Below the pieces are notes generated by a model. That model made no database searches. It was not told where the DNA came from and saw only the letters and a program-made list of their open reading frames with translations. Position numbers and translations under genes: made by a program. This document shows positions 54,320 through 63,384 of a DNA stretch of 64,000 nucleotides, piece by piece. Every line of letters starts with the position of its first letter. Within the stretch, counting starts at the first letter, position 1. The stretch covers positions 268,149 to 332,148 of the forward strand of contig DAOTCE010000003.1 of assembly GCA_035452965.1 (NCBI GenBank), written 5' to 3'. This stretch comes from Candidatus Paceibacterota bacterium (GTDB taxonomy: Bacteria > Verrucomicrobiota > Verrucomicrobiia > Limisphaerales > UBA8199).

Positions 54320-55510
54320 CTATCTGTCAACGGCAAGGAGTGTTCCGGCGATGTGGCGGGTGCCGTTGGCGGAGTTGAAGTAATAGACGATCAGGGCGCG
54401 GTGCTTCGAGAGCAGGGCGGCCCAGGGGTAGCCGAGGTCGCCATCGCCACCGTCGTCACGCAGGACGATTTCCGGGGCGGAAGCCAGATTAGCGCATTCG
54501 GGATCGAGCACGCGGGCGCGGATGCCGAACGGCGAGTGGCGGTACCCGTACACCAGCAATACGCGATTGTCCGGCAAGCGTAGCGCGTAATGCGGGTGGC
54601 CCTGAAAACCGGCGTCCTGCCATGGCTGGAAGGTCTGACCACGGTCAGTCGAGCGCGCGACAACGGTGTGATCGTCAAAGTCCGCGGTGCGCATGAAGGC
54701 CACCAGATCGCCTTTGGGTGTTTCGTAGAGTGATGTCTCGTTGAATACCACCTTCGCATCGGAGGCGACCGGACAAGAGTAGCGCCAGGTGCTGCCGTTG
54801 TCCTGGGAAATGAACAAGTGCGTTCCCTGAGCGCCCGGCGTGGTCGAGGTCTTGGAAGTTACCACCCAATAAAGTCTGCCGTCCTTGCCTTGGCACATCG
54901 CGCCGCGGTTGTAGGCGGGCACAGGCTGGTTGAACGGATCCATTACCGTTTCCCCCGGGGTTGGCGGCGGTAGTGTTGGGCCTTGCCAGGATCGGCCTCC
55001 GTCTCTGGAGTGGAGCAGGTAGCCGCCCATGAAGACGAAGTTGCCGTGGCAGAATGGGTTCTTGAGCTTGGCCACAGCGCCAGCCTGCAGCAGGGCCCAG
55101 CCGTAGCTGCTGCAGACGATGGTATTGTCGCGCAGTTGGACCATGCAAGGGTCCTGCGAGCCTCCGAATGGGTGGGCATAGATGAGCTCGGGGTTTTGGC
55201 TCCAGCTCTTGCCGTCGTCACGCGAGCGGACGAGCACCAGGTGACTGTTCGGGTCGGTGTGGCTCGTACTGCGTTCGCCCAACAGACGGCGTTCCGGCGC
55301 GCGGCGAAACGCCACGAGCAGCTCTCCGTTGGGGCGCCGCACGATCGAAGGAAAGCTGCTGTAGAATCTATCGTCCCGATAGATGACGAGGTCTCCCAGT
55401 TTATGGACGCCGGGAGAGGCAGCCTGGGCCGCAGCGGCGGCGGGGGCTGGAACCGGAGCGCTGAGGAGGAGCACCAGTTGCGCTGCCAGGACGAGTATCA
55501 TATGACGCAT
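54320..55510 (-). CDS. Secreted sialidase-like beta-propeller protein
   Basis: An approximately 396-residue exported protein. The signal peptide (MRHMILVLAAQLVLLLSAPVPAPAA) is followed by a six-bladed propeller with BNR/Asp-box motifs: SRDDGKSW, SRDGGRSW, SQDNGSTW and STDRGQTF. An RR pair near the first blade (IVRRPNGELLVAFRR) could be part of the arginine triad of sialidases, but the catalytic Tyr and Glu are not certain. The ATG at 55510 matches the signal peptide. Possibly sialidase or another exo-glycosidase. Confidence 0.8.
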   Translation of the reverse strand: MRHMILVLAAQLVLLLSAPVPAPAAAAAQAASPGVHKLGDLVIYRDDRFYSSFPSIVRRPNGELLVAFRRAPERRLLGERSTSHTDPNSHLVLVRSRDDGKSWSQNPELIYAHPFGGSQDPCMVQLRDNTIVCSSYGWALLQAGAVAKLKNPFCHGNFVFMGGYLLHSRDGGRSWQGPTLPPPTPGETVMDPFNQPVPAYNRGAMCQGKDGRLYWVVTSKTSTTPGAQGTHLFISQDNGSTWRYSCPVASDAKVVFNETSLYETPKGDLVAFMRTADFDDHTVVARSTDRGQTFQPWQDAGFQGHPHYALRLPDNRVLLVYGYRHSPFGIRARVLDPECANLASAPEIVLRDDGGDGDLGYPWAALLSKHRALIVYYFNSANGTRHIAGTLLAVDR

Positions 55511-55691
55511 ACCGTCTGCTTGCACGGAGTCAGGTTGGCGGGCAAGCAAAAAGAGCCTGTCCCCGCTGGTGGCAGCGCTAACTCATGCCTATTCGCTAAG
55601 GCAGCAACGGAACCGAGGAAGCTCAGTCTTCTGCGCTCGGCAAGCCCGAGCCTCCTTGCGTCGGAGGCAACTACCTGAACATCTCGCCGGA

Positions 55692-57347
55692 CTACGACCG
55701 ATTCAAGGCGCTAAGGACCGCACGGACGGAGGCAAGTTCGATGTTGGTGTCCACACCAGCGCCCCACCGTGTACGGCCGTCCGCGTGTTTGACCTGGATG
55801 TAAGCGATGGCGGCGGCTTCCTCGCCGGCGCTCAGGGCGTGTTCGCTGTAGCTCACAATCTCGAAGCGCGGCACGCTGGCGGAGATGAAGCCGTGGACCA
55901 ATGCAGCAAGCGGGCCATTGCCTTCGCCGGCAAGCTCGACCGGCTTGCCATCGCGCAGCAGGCGCGCGCGGCAGCGGACCTGGCCGTTGCGGCTTTCGGT
56001 CTCGAATCCCTGGAGCTGCCACGGCGCGGTGCGTTCGATGTACTCACGCCAGAACATGCCCTTGAGCTCAGCGCCGCTGACTTCGCGGCCGAGGCGATCC
56101 ACCTCTTCGTTGGCGATGGGGCCAAATTCGCGCTGCATTTCCTTGGGCAGTTCGATGCCGTATTCACTCTCCAGCAGGTAGGCGACGCCGCCTTTGCCGG
56201 ACTGGCTGTTGACGCGGATGACCTCCCGGTATTCGCGGCTGAGATCGGCCGGATCAATCGTCAGGTAAGGCACTTCCCAGAACTGTTGACGCCCGGTGGA
56301 CCATTCGGAGAGGCCCTTCTTGATGGCGTCCTGATGCGAGCCGCTAAAGGCGGTAAAGACCAGTTCGCCGGCGTAAGGGTGGCGCGGCGGAATGGTCATG
56401 CCGGTGCAGCGCTCGTACACATTGCACAGGGCGTTGAGGTCGGTGAAGTCGAGCTTGGGATCAATGCCCTGCATGTAGAGGTTGAGTGCGACGGTAACAA
56501 TGTCGAGGTTGCCGGTGCGCTCGCCATTGCCGAAGAGCGTGCCTTCAACACGGTCGGCGCCGGCGAGCAAGCCTAACTCAGTCGCGGCGACACCCGTCGC
56601 GCGGTCGTTGTGGGTGTGCAGGCTGATAATGATCGAATCCCGGTTCCGAATGTTGCGGCACATCCACTCAACCTGGTCGGCATAAACATTGGGCGTGGCG
56701 ACCTCCACCGTATCGGGCAGGTTGAGGATCATCTTGTGCTGCGGCGTAGGCTTCCAAACCTCCATCACAGCCTCGGAGGCTTCCTTGGCGAACTCGACTT
56801 CGGTGGCGCTGAAGCTCTCGGGTGAGTACTGGAGCCGGACTTCGGTGCCCTTTAACTGGGGCAGGCGCTCGCTCACCCACTTGGCGCCGCGCACGGCGAC
56901 GCGGAGGATTTCTTCCTTCGTCATGCCGAATACAATGCGGCGTTGCGCGGGCGAGGTGGAGTTGTAGAGGTGGATGATGGCCTTCTTCGCCCCGACCAGC
57001 GATTCGAAGGTGCGTTCAATCAAGTCCTCGCGCGCCTGCACCAGCACCTGGAGCCAAACGTCATCCGGCACACGGCGTTCCTCGATGAGCCGGCGGTTAA
57101 AAGTGAATTCGGTGTTCGAGGCCGAAGGAAATCCCACCTCGATCTCCTTGAAGCCGCATTTCAGGAGCGTCTGGAACAGTTCGAGCTTCTGGCCGACGTT
57201 CATGGGGATGGCTAGTGCCTGGTTGCCATCCCTGAGGTCCACGCTGCACCACATGGGGGCGCGCGTGAGAGTGCGGTTCGGCCACTGGCGGTCGGGCAAG
57301 TGGACCGGCGGAAACGGACGGTATTTGGCAGACGGTTCTTTCAACAT
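55692..57347 (-). CDS. leuA: 2-isopropylmalate synthase
   Basis: First committed step of leucine synthesis (acetyl-CoA plus 2-ketoisovalerate). The long form of 551 residues resembles the actinobacterial/yeast type rather than the shorter E. coli type. Metal and catalytic motifs are DLRDGNQA (Arg39, Asp40) and SLHTHNDRATG, followed by GTLFGNGERTGN. The C-terminal regulatory domain, where leucine binds in this family, is present (ending near VKHADGRTRWGAGVDTNIELAS). A full attenuator with a Leu-rich leader precedes it (57396-57550). No leuB, leuC or leuD is in this window. Confidence 0.96.
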   Translation of the reverse strand: MLKEPSAKYRPFPPVHLPDRQWPNRTLTRAPMWCSVDLRDGNQALAIPMNVGQKLELFQTLLKCGFKEIEVGFPSASNTEFTFNRRLIEERRVPDDVWLQVLVQAREDLIERTFESLVGAKKAIIHLYNSTSPAQRRIVFGMTKEEILRVAVRGAKWVSERLPQLKGTEVRLQYSPESFSATEVEFAKEASEAVMEVWKPTPQHKMILNLPDTVEVATPNVYADQVEWMCRNIRNRDSIIISLHTHNDRATGVAATELGLLAGADRVEGTLFGNGERTGNLDIVTVALNLYMQGIDPKLDFTDLNALCNVYERCTGMTIPPRHPYAGELVFTAFSGSHQDAIKKGLSEWSTGRQQFWEVPYLTIDPADLSREYREVIRVNSQSGKGGVAYLLESEYGIELPKEMQREFGPIANEEVDRLGREVSGAELKGMFWREYIERTAPWQLQGFETESRNGQVRCRARLLRDGKPVELAGEGNGPLAALVHGFISASVPRFEIVSYSEHALSAGEEAAAIAYIQVKHADGRTRWGAGVDTNIELASVRAVLSALNRS

Positions 57348-57395
57348 GGTCGTATCGCTTTCTTGTTAACACGGCCGGGTGGTAAGGGAAATAGA

Positions 57396-57427
57396 AAACC
57401 CCACCACCGGTTGCGGCAGTGGGGTTT
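57396..57427 (-). terminator. leuA attenuator: intrinsic terminator
   Basis: On the minus strand, a 14 bp stem with two G-U pairs (57427-57414 with 57409-57396) and a CAAC loop is followed by TTTTCTATTT. It lies 19 bases after the leader stop codon and 48 before the leuA ATG. The 5' arm can alternatively pair with the end of the leader coding region (57451-57464), with 13 of 14 bases complementary, as needed for antitermination. Confidence 0.88.
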
Positions 57428-57446
57428 AGTAAACTTTGGTGAAAGG

Positions 57447-57515
57447 CTACAACCCAACTGCCGCGCTACGCAGCAGCAGCGCGCTCTTAAGCAGCAGGTT
57501 CAACTTGCCATTCAC
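57447..57515 (-). CDS. Leucine leader peptide (LeuL-like)
   Basis: A 22-codon frame from GTG at 57515 to TAG at 57447 with eight leucine codons, including two runs of three (codons 7-9 and 13-15). The last codons (GCG GCA GTT GGG TT) form the antiterminator segment. When leucine is scarce the ribosome should stall on the Leu runs and leave this segment free to pair with the terminator 5' arm; when leucine is plentiful it should reach the stop and cover it. There is no ribosome site; the likely promoter puts the transcript start next to the GTG, so the leader may be leaderless. Too short for normal gene callers. Confidence 0.8.
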   Translation of the reverse strand: MNGKLNLLLKSALLLRSAAVGL

Positions 57516-57522
57516 GCGTGCA

Positions 57523-57550
57523 ATTTAGCATGCCAGGCGGACGGCGGCAA
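57523..57550 (-). promoter_or_regulatory. Candidate leu promoter
   Basis: On the minus strand TTGCCG (57550-57545) and CTAAAT (57528-57523) are 16 bases apart, with a TG just before the -10 hexamer (extended -10). The expected start is about 57517-57515, at or next to the leader GTG. Identified by spacing and position only. Confidence 0.5.
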
Positions 57551-57692
57551 GCGGTTTTTTGCTTCGTCAAGGCGCGGGGGTGCGCAATTGCAGGGGGGCC
57601 AATTGACAGTGCTTGCCCGCAGCGCGAAGAACGTAAACAAGCGCCAGCTCTGTCCGGTGTTACGCCACGAATCAGGCCGCCTCGCCAACACT

Positions 57693-58043
57693 TCAGCCGC
57701 GTCTCGGCCGCTTTGGCCCGCGTCGCCGGCAATCCGCGCACAGGAATTGCTTCCCGTCAAAGTAGGTCATAAACGGCATGAACAGGTCATTACACCGGTC
57801 ACACGTTTCGTAGATCTCCTCCGGGGGCACCGGCTCCACCGCCAAAGCAATCCCCTGCGACTTCTGCAGTATCGCCAGTTGATCGGCCACACAATCTGAC
57901 CGGTAGTTGAACACCAGGGCTGCTGTCCGGGTGTCAGTGAAGTACAACCCATAGTCATCCTGCGCCAGGTAATTCCCTTGCGCATTGCGGAGCATCACCC
58001 GGATATCTGGCTCCTCGCTGAGTCTGTCAGTGTTGCGCGCCAT
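57693..58043 (-). CDS. Small zinc-ribbon protein
   Basis: A 116-residue cytoplasmic protein. The C-terminal third has two CxxC pairs (CDRC and CADC, residues about 82-106) that form a likely zinc ribbon, followed by a very basic RRRGPKRPRRG tail. The N-terminal part has a YLAQDDYGLYFTDTRTAALVF segment that could be a small beta-domain. I do not know the family. It lies upstream of the leucine leader on the same strand but its transcript would have to cross the leu promoter. Confidence 0.65.
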   Translation of the reverse strand: MARNTDRLSEEPDIRVMLRNAQGNYLAQDDYGLYFTDTRTAALVFNYRSDCVADQLAILQKSQGIALAVEPVPPEEIYETCDRCNDLFMPFMTYFDGKQFLCADCRRRGPKRPRRG

Positions 58044-58263
58044 TCACGAATCCTGAGGCAATCTGCGTTGTCATCCTTCGATGCCTTATAGCGGTCCTGA
58101 TGCTGCACTGCCCGCCCGCGAAGTTCAAGGTTAACTGGCGTCTTCGATGGACCCAATTGGGTTCTGCGGACGACGATCCCCGGTATTCCCATACCCAAAG
58201 CCCGCCTGCGGCAATTGACGAAGGCATTGCCAAACCGGTCCGGGATGCACTATCCTTCTGGTC

Positions 58264-60249
58264 ATGAAATGGTTTTCAGTCATCCTCGTGCTGCTCCTGG
58301 GTTTGGCGGGCGCGCGAGCGGCGGGAGCGGATGACCAGTATGTCCACCTATACAACCTCATCCAGGAGGCAGACAAGCTGAAGAACGCCGGCCAGTCCAG
58401 CGAGGCGTTGTCCAAGTATGTCGAAGCCCAGGCCGCGCTGCAACGGATCCAGAAAGGGTACCCCAATTGGAACACCAAAGTGGTGACCTTCCGGATGAAC
58501 TACGTCACCGACCAAATCGCGGCGCTGTCCGCCCAATCACCTGCTGCCGCCACGCCGGCAGCTCCGGCGCAATCGGCCAAGGCGCCCGGGGCGCCTCCTG
58601 GCATCGGCTCTACCCAGCCTGCGCAGCCGACGCCCGCTGATGGGCAGACACAGCTCGACACCCTCAAGGACCAGATTCGCCAGGCGCAGGCGGATAAAGC
58701 AGTAGCGGAGGCCAAACTCAAAGAGGCGCTCTCGGTCCAACCCGCCGCCGTTGACCCGCGCGAGCTGGCCAAGGCGGAGGACAAGGTCAAGGAGCTGATG
58801 AAAGAGAACGACCTGCTCAAGGTGAGCCTGGAGCAGGTGAAGACCAAAGCCGCCCCCGTCCCCGATACGAAAGCGCTGGATGAAGCTCGCCAGGCGCTGG
58901 CTGAAGCGAATCGCAGCCTTGCTGAGAAGACCAAAGCCGCCGACGCACTGGCCGCTGAAAAAACCCTCCTGCAAGAGAAGCTGAATAGCCTTACCCCCAG
59001 TCCCGCTAATGCGGCTGAACTCGAAGCGGCCAAAAAGGCGCTGGAAACTGCCAACCTCAAGCTCGCCGAGCAATCCAAGCTCGCTTCCGACCTGGCCTCG
59101 GACAAGGAGACGCTGCAAGCCCGCATGAAGGCGTTGAGCACCGAAGCCGAAGCCGCTGCTGCGCTGCGCGCCGAGAATCAGCTCCTCAAGCAGCAGGTCG
59201 CCGACTTGAAGGCCGCCCCGCCGCCGAGCTCCAAGGCGGAGGAAGCGAGCCGGCAGTTGGCTCAAGCCCAGGCCCAGATCGCCGCCTTGCAGTCGGACAA
59301 GGAAATGCTCCAGCTCGAAAAGACTGCTCTGGAGAACCGCGTCAAGCAAACGTCCGCGCAGCCGGCATCCCCGGCGCCGAGCAGGGCCGCGGACGCCGCC
59401 CGAATCAAGCAGCTTGAACAGGAACGAGACGAGCTTAAGAAATCGCTCGACTCCGCCAACAAGGAACTCTACAGCCGCAAAGGCAAGGCGGCCGCAGCCC
59501 GCCTGCGGGAGTTGGAGGATCAACTGACCACACTGCGCGCCCGCCTCCAGGTATATGAAGCGCGCCAGGTTCCTTACACGGCGGAGGAATTGGCTCTCTT
59601 CAAGCAGCCGGAAATCAAACTGGCGCAACCCACTCGCAGCGCCGGGAAGGTGCCAGCCAGGGAACTTCCTCCCGGCACCGTGGCGCTGGCGGCTGAGGCG
59701 CAGCGCCACTACGCCAACCGGCAGTTCGACCAGGCGGAGGAGAAGTATCTGCAAGTGCTGCAGCAGGACAACAAGAACGTTCCCGCCCTGGCCAATCTCG
59801 CCGCCATTGAACTCGACCTGGGCCATCTCGAGGCCGCTGAGATTAACATCAAGCAGGCTGTCGCTCTCGCCCCGGAGGACGCTTACAGTCAGTTTGTCCT
59901 GGGCCGCCTGAGGTTTCGCCAGAAGCAATACGACGAAGCCGTTGACGCGCTCGGTCTTGCGGCGAAATATGATCCCCAGGATGCCCAGGTGCAGAACTTC
60001 CTCGGCCTCGCCCTCAGCGAGAAGGGCCTCCGCGGGCCCGCTGAAACAGCCTTGCGCAAGGCAATCCAACTCGATCCCAACTATGCGGGCGCGCATCATA
60101 ACCTTGCCGTGGAATACATCTCCCAGAAGCCGCCAATGGTGGAACTGGCCCGCTGGCACTACCAGAAGGCTCTCGACAACGGGCATCCCCGCAATCCGGA
60201 TCTGGAGAAGATAATTGAGGCGGCAAAGCCCGCCGCCGCCACACCGTGA
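58264..60249 (+). CDS. Exported coiled-coil and TPR protein
   Basis: A 661-residue protein with a signal peptide (MKWFSVILVLLLGLAGARA). After a short TPR-like segment, residues about 120-430 are long coiled coil with heptads rich in Ala, Glu, Lys and Leu. Residues about 470-650 are a TPR solenoid (AEAQRHYANRQFDQAEEKYLQVL, ALANLAAIELDLGHLEAAE, AHHNLAVEYIS). This layout fits a periplasmic scaffold, possibly in envelope or secretion assembly. No enzyme motif. The antisense frames here are composition-driven shadows. Confidence 0.85.
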   Translation: MKWFSVILVLLLGLAGARAAGADDQYVHLYNLIQEADKLKNAGQSSEALSKYVEAQAALQRIQKGYPNWNTKVVTFRMNYVTDQIAALSAQSPAAATPAAPAQSAKAPGAPPGIGSTQPAQPTPADGQTQLDTLKDQIRQAQADKAVAEAKLKEALSVQPAAVDPRELAKAEDKVKELMKENDLLKVSLEQVKTKAAPVPDTKALDEARQALAEANRSLAEKTKAADALAAEKTLLQEKLNSLTPSPANAAELEAAKKALETANLKLAEQSKLASDLASDKETLQARMKALSTEAEAAAALRAENQLLKQQVADLKAAPPPSSKAEEASRQLAQAQAQIAALQSDKEMLQLEKTALENRVKQTSAQPASPAPSRAADAARIKQLEQERDELKKSLDSANKELYSRKGKAAAARLRELEDQLTTLRARLQVYEARQVPYTAEELALFKQPEIKLAQPTRSAGKVPARELPPGTVALAAEAQRHYANRQFDQAEEKYLQVLQQDNKNVPALANLAAIELDLGHLEAAEINIKQAVALAPEDAYSQFVLGRLRFRQKQYDEAVDALGLAAKYDPQDAQVQNFLGLALSEKGLRGPAETALRKAIQLDPNYAGAHHNLAVEYISQKPPMVELARWHYQKALDNGHPRNPDLEKIIEAAKPAAATP

Positions 60250-60301
60250 GCCCCCGCCGCGCCCCGGACGGTCGTTCTCGGTCCTGGTGACCGTCGCTCA
60301 C

Positions 60302-60724
60302 ATGCTTCGCCAGGCCTTACACGAGATCAGGATTTTCACGGGCGGTCGCGGCCTGTACGAGTTTACCGACAAGGTCGCGGAGTGGCTCAAGCTGAACCGC
60401 TGCAGCAGCGGGTTGGTGACGCTGCACCTCCGCCACACTTCGGCTTCGCTGTTGATTCAGGAAAACGCCGACCCCGACGTGCGCCGCGACCTCGAACGCT
60501 TCTTCGCCCGCCTGGTGCCCGACGGCGATCCCCTCTTCGTACACACGGTCGAGGGCGATGACGACATGCCCGCCCACATCCGCACCGCGCTTACAACCGT
60601 CAACCTCTCCCTTCCCGTCAATCACGGCCGGCTTGCGCTGGGCACCTGGCAGGGAATCTATCTCTGGGAACACCGTCGCGCGCCGCACTCGCGCGTGGTC
60701 AACGCCCATTTCGTGGGGGAGTAA
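60302..60724 (+). CDS. YjbQ family protein (UPF0047)
   Basis: A 140-residue protein of the YjbQ/UPF0047 family, annotated as secondary thiamine-phosphate synthase because some members have that side activity. Family motifs are HLRHTSASLLIQENADPDVRRDLERFF, DDMPAHIRTAL and GTWQGIYLWEHR. The His residues in these motifs probably bind a metal. The ATG at 60302 begins the family-conserved region. It is 52 bases downstream of the TPR gene. The biological role of the family is unsettled. Confidence 0.92.
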   Translation: MLRQALHEIRIFTGGRGLYEFTDKVAEWLKLNRCSSGLVTLHLRHTSASLLIQENADPDVRRDLERFFARLVPDGDPLFVHTVEGDDDMPAHIRTALTTVNLSLPVNHGRLALGTWQGIYLWEHRRAPHSRVVNAHFVGE

Positions 60725-60775
60725 GCTCAGGCGCGGCCCTTCGCCGCACAATATCCTTTTCAAGGCCGTATTCCG

Positions 60776-63154
60776 TTGGCACTTTCGCCGTGCTTGAAGA
60801 CGATTGCCTGGTCCCCACCCAAGGTCGGCAGCGCTGTGATTTGCGCCGCCGGTCTGGGTCTCGCGGTGAGTTGCCTGGCCGCCGGCAGCACCAATCGCTT
60901 CGGCTTCACCGGCCGGGAGATATTCCCCATTGATAGCCAGATCAGCCAACTGCACGTAGCCGACCTCGACGGCGACGGATTAAACGACCTGATCGTCGTC
61001 AACAACGCCCGCTCCAAAATCAACCTGCTCTACAACCAAACCGGCAAGACCAACCTGGCCGGGAAGCCCAGGCTGGCGGGCAAGCGCGAGCCGAACGAAC
61101 TGCCCCCGGATGCCCGCTTCCGCATTGACTCGATTGCCTCCGAGAAACGCATTTTTTCCATGGCCGTCACCGACCTGAACGGCGATAGGCGCCCGGACCT
61201 CGCCTACTATGGCGATCCCCGCGAGTTGATCGTGCTCAATAGCCAGGGCACCAACGAGTGGAGCGCTCCCAAACGGTGGTCCATTGATGACGGCCAACTC
61301 TCACAGAATGCGCTCGCCACTGGCGACCTGGACGGCACTGGCCGCGCGGACCTGGTCCTGTTGGCCGAAAACTGCTTCTATTTCCTGGCCCAGCGAGAGG
61401 ATCATGTGTTGGAGGAGCCACAGAAGATTCCCCTTTCCGGCACGGTCAAATCCATTCAGGTGGTGGACGTTGACGGTGACGCGCGCAGTGATTCGTTGCT
61501 GGTAAACTGGGACGACCGCAACCCCTTCCGGTTCCGGCTGCAGAAGCAAGATCGCTCACTGGGCCCCGAGATCTACTTCGCCATGCCGTCCATTCGCTCC
61601 TACTGGGCTGACAACCTCGTGGCGGACAAGCAGACCCAGGTCATCACCATCGCCCAAAACTCCGGCCGGGCGCAGGTTTCCGAGTTCACCCGCAAACCCG
61701 CCGAAACGCTCTCCGGCTCCTTCCGCCAGGGCCAGTTCCAGGTCTGGCCGCTTGCCCGGACCAACAAGGCGAGGCGCGGCTCCACTTGGGCCGACGTCAA
61801 CGGCGACGGCCTGCCCGACCTGCTTGTTGCCGAGCCCGAAGACGGCCAGGTCTCCCTGTGTCTCCAGCAGCCGGATGGCTCGCTCGCCGCTTCCAAGGCC
61901 TTCCCCACCCTCGCGGGCATCAGCGACCTGGCAGTCGCAGACTGGAACGGCGACGGTCAACCGGACATCTTCATGCTCAGTGCCGATGAACGCCAGGTGG
62001 GTGTAACCCGGCTGGATGATAAACAGCGGCTGCCGTTTCCTGCGCTGATCCCGCTCGATGGCAGGCCCCTCGCACTGGCGGCCGGCGCTCTCCAAGCCGG
62101 GGCCAAGCCCGTCCTGGCGGTGATTGTCGAGCCGGAAAGCAAGGGCGACCAGGGAAGCCAACGCCTGCTGGTGACGCGCACCGCCGACGGCAAGTTCAGG
62201 CTCCAGAAGCTCACCAGGGACTTCAAGTCCAACCCCACCACCTTGGCCTTCCACGATGCCGACCAGGACGGACACGCTGACCTGGTAATTCTAATGCCTT
62301 ATGAGAACGTCAAGGTTCTCCGTCAGGTTCCGGGCAAGGATTTCGAGGAGTTGGACGTCGCCCCCCCCGGCGGCGCCTATGAACTGGCCCAACCGTGGCT
62401 CAGCGCCGCCGACATCGACGGCGATGGCAAGTCCGAGCTGCTGCTGACCCAGAAGAACTTCCTGCGCGCGGTCGTTCTGCAACGCGAAGCGCTGGCGCCA
62501 GGCTCCACCAACCAAGCCGCCTGGACCTTCATCGTCAAGGAGCAGATCAACGGCGCGGGCAGCAACTCGCGGCTTGCCGGCGCCACCGCAGTCCCCAACG
62601 GGCCCAATGCCATCCCCTCGCTGTTCCTGCTTGATGTCGAACGCAAGGCCCTCACCCTTTGCGAGCGCGACCACGCCGGGGTATGGCAGGTCGTGCGCAA
62701 CGTGCCGCTGCCCGTCTCCGAGTTCACCAGCCTGCAACCTCTCGCCCTCGGCGCCAGCAAGACCACCGCTATCACCTTCCTCGGTCTGAATGCCGTCGCC
62801 TGCCTCCGGCTGGACGGCGAGGTCTGGGAACTGAACGAGCTCGACGGATACGAAACCCCGATCAAGGATGGCCACCTTACTGACGTCGTCAGCGGCGACC
62901 TGGACAACGATGGCCGCAAGGACCTGGTCTTCCTGGAAACCGCCAGGAACTACCTCGACCTGGTGCTCTTCGACGCTCGCAGCAAGCTCGTTCCCGCCGA
63001 CCGCTGGCAAGTCTTCGAAGAACGCACCTTCCGCAGCCGCCGGAGCGACTTCGCCGAGCCGCGCGAAGCCGTTGTCGCTGACGTGACCGGAGACAACAAG
63101 AACGACCTTATCATCTTGGTTCACGACCGCGTCATCGTCTATCCTCAGGAGTAA
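60776..63154 (+). CDS. Exported FG-GAP/VCBS repeat protein
   Basis: A 792-residue protein with a possible signal peptide (hydrophobic ICAAGLGLAVSCLAAG after a short polar start) and a beta-propeller-like series of FG-GAP/VCBS repeats. Calcium-type loops of the form DxDGDGxxD occur many times (DLDGDGLNDL, DLNGDRRPDL, DVNGDGLPDL, DWNGDGQPDI, DIDGDGKSEL, DLDNDGRKDL). There is no enzyme motif; a surface or periplasmic binding role is likely. The TTG start at 60776 is used because no in-frame ATG exists before the signal; a GTG at residue 21 is an alternative. Confidence 0.8.
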   Translation: MALSPCLKTIAWSPPKVGSAVICAAGLGLAVSCLAAGSTNRFGFTGREIFPIDSQISQLHVADLDGDGLNDLIVVNNARSKINLLYNQTGKTNLAGKPRLAGKREPNELPPDARFRIDSIASEKRIFSMAVTDLNGDRRPDLAYYGDPRELIVLNSQGTNEWSAPKRWSIDDGQLSQNALATGDLDGTGRADLVLLAENCFYFLAQREDHVLEEPQKIPLSGTVKSIQVVDVDGDARSDSLLVNWDDRNPFRFRLQKQDRSLGPEIYFAMPSIRSYWADNLVADKQTQVITIAQNSGRAQVSEFTRKPAETLSGSFRQGQFQVWPLARTNKARRGSTWADVNGDGLPDLLVAEPEDGQVSLCLQQPDGSLAASKAFPTLAGISDLAVADWNGDGQPDIFMLSADERQVGVTRLDDKQRLPFPALIPLDGRPLALAAGALQAGAKPVLAVIVEPESKGDQGSQRLLVTRTADGKFRLQKLTRDFKSNPTTLAFHDADQDGHADLVILMPYENVKVLRQVPGKDFEELDVAPPGGAYELAQPWLSAADIDGDGKSELLLTQKNFLRAVVLQREALAPGSTNQAAWTFIVKEQINGAGSNSRLAGATAVPNGPNAIPSLFLLDVERKALTLCERDHAGVWQVVRNVPLPVSEFTSLQPLALGASKTTAITFLGLNAVACLRLDGEVWELNELDGYETPIKDGHLTDVVSGDLDNDGRKDLVFLETARNYLDLVLFDARSKLVPADRWQVFEERTFRSRRSDFAEPREAVVADVTGDNKNDLIILVHDRVIVYPQE

Positions 63155-63351
63155 CAAGCCGCTGGCACCATCGCAATTCGGCCGACAAGCATGCCAACAG
63201 AAGGCCCGAGGCGCAAATACCCCAGGCCTTGGCGAACTGCGAAAATGCATCCGATTTATGAAGGCAGGCCGCTCTCACCGAGAGCGCCGGGGGAAGACCT
63301 TACGTGGGCCGCGCCTTTCCCATTGCCCTCACAGCCGGCGCTAAAGCCGCC

Positions 63352-63384
63352 GATGGCCGGGGCCCGAATTTGGCCCCGGCCATC
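63352..63384. other. Strong hairpin
   Basis: A 13 bp perfect stem (63352-63364 with 63372-63384, GATGGCCGGGGCC and its complement) around a CGAATTT loop, about 200 bases after the FG-GAP gene. No T run follows. Its right end overlaps the first unit of the 11 bp array. The stretch 63155-63351 has no gene and no other repeat that I can see. Confidence 0.55.

Noticed and set aside
53803..54336. Minus-strand frame of 177 codons after asnS
   Set aside because: Overlaps the asnS start region and has no signal, motif or ribosome site; the small plus-strand frame is more protein-like.
58537..60186. 549-codon minus-strand open frame over the TPR protein
   Set aside because: Arises from the low-complexity Ala/Glu/Lys coiled-coil codons on the other strand; Leu/Gly/Arg-rich with no domain.
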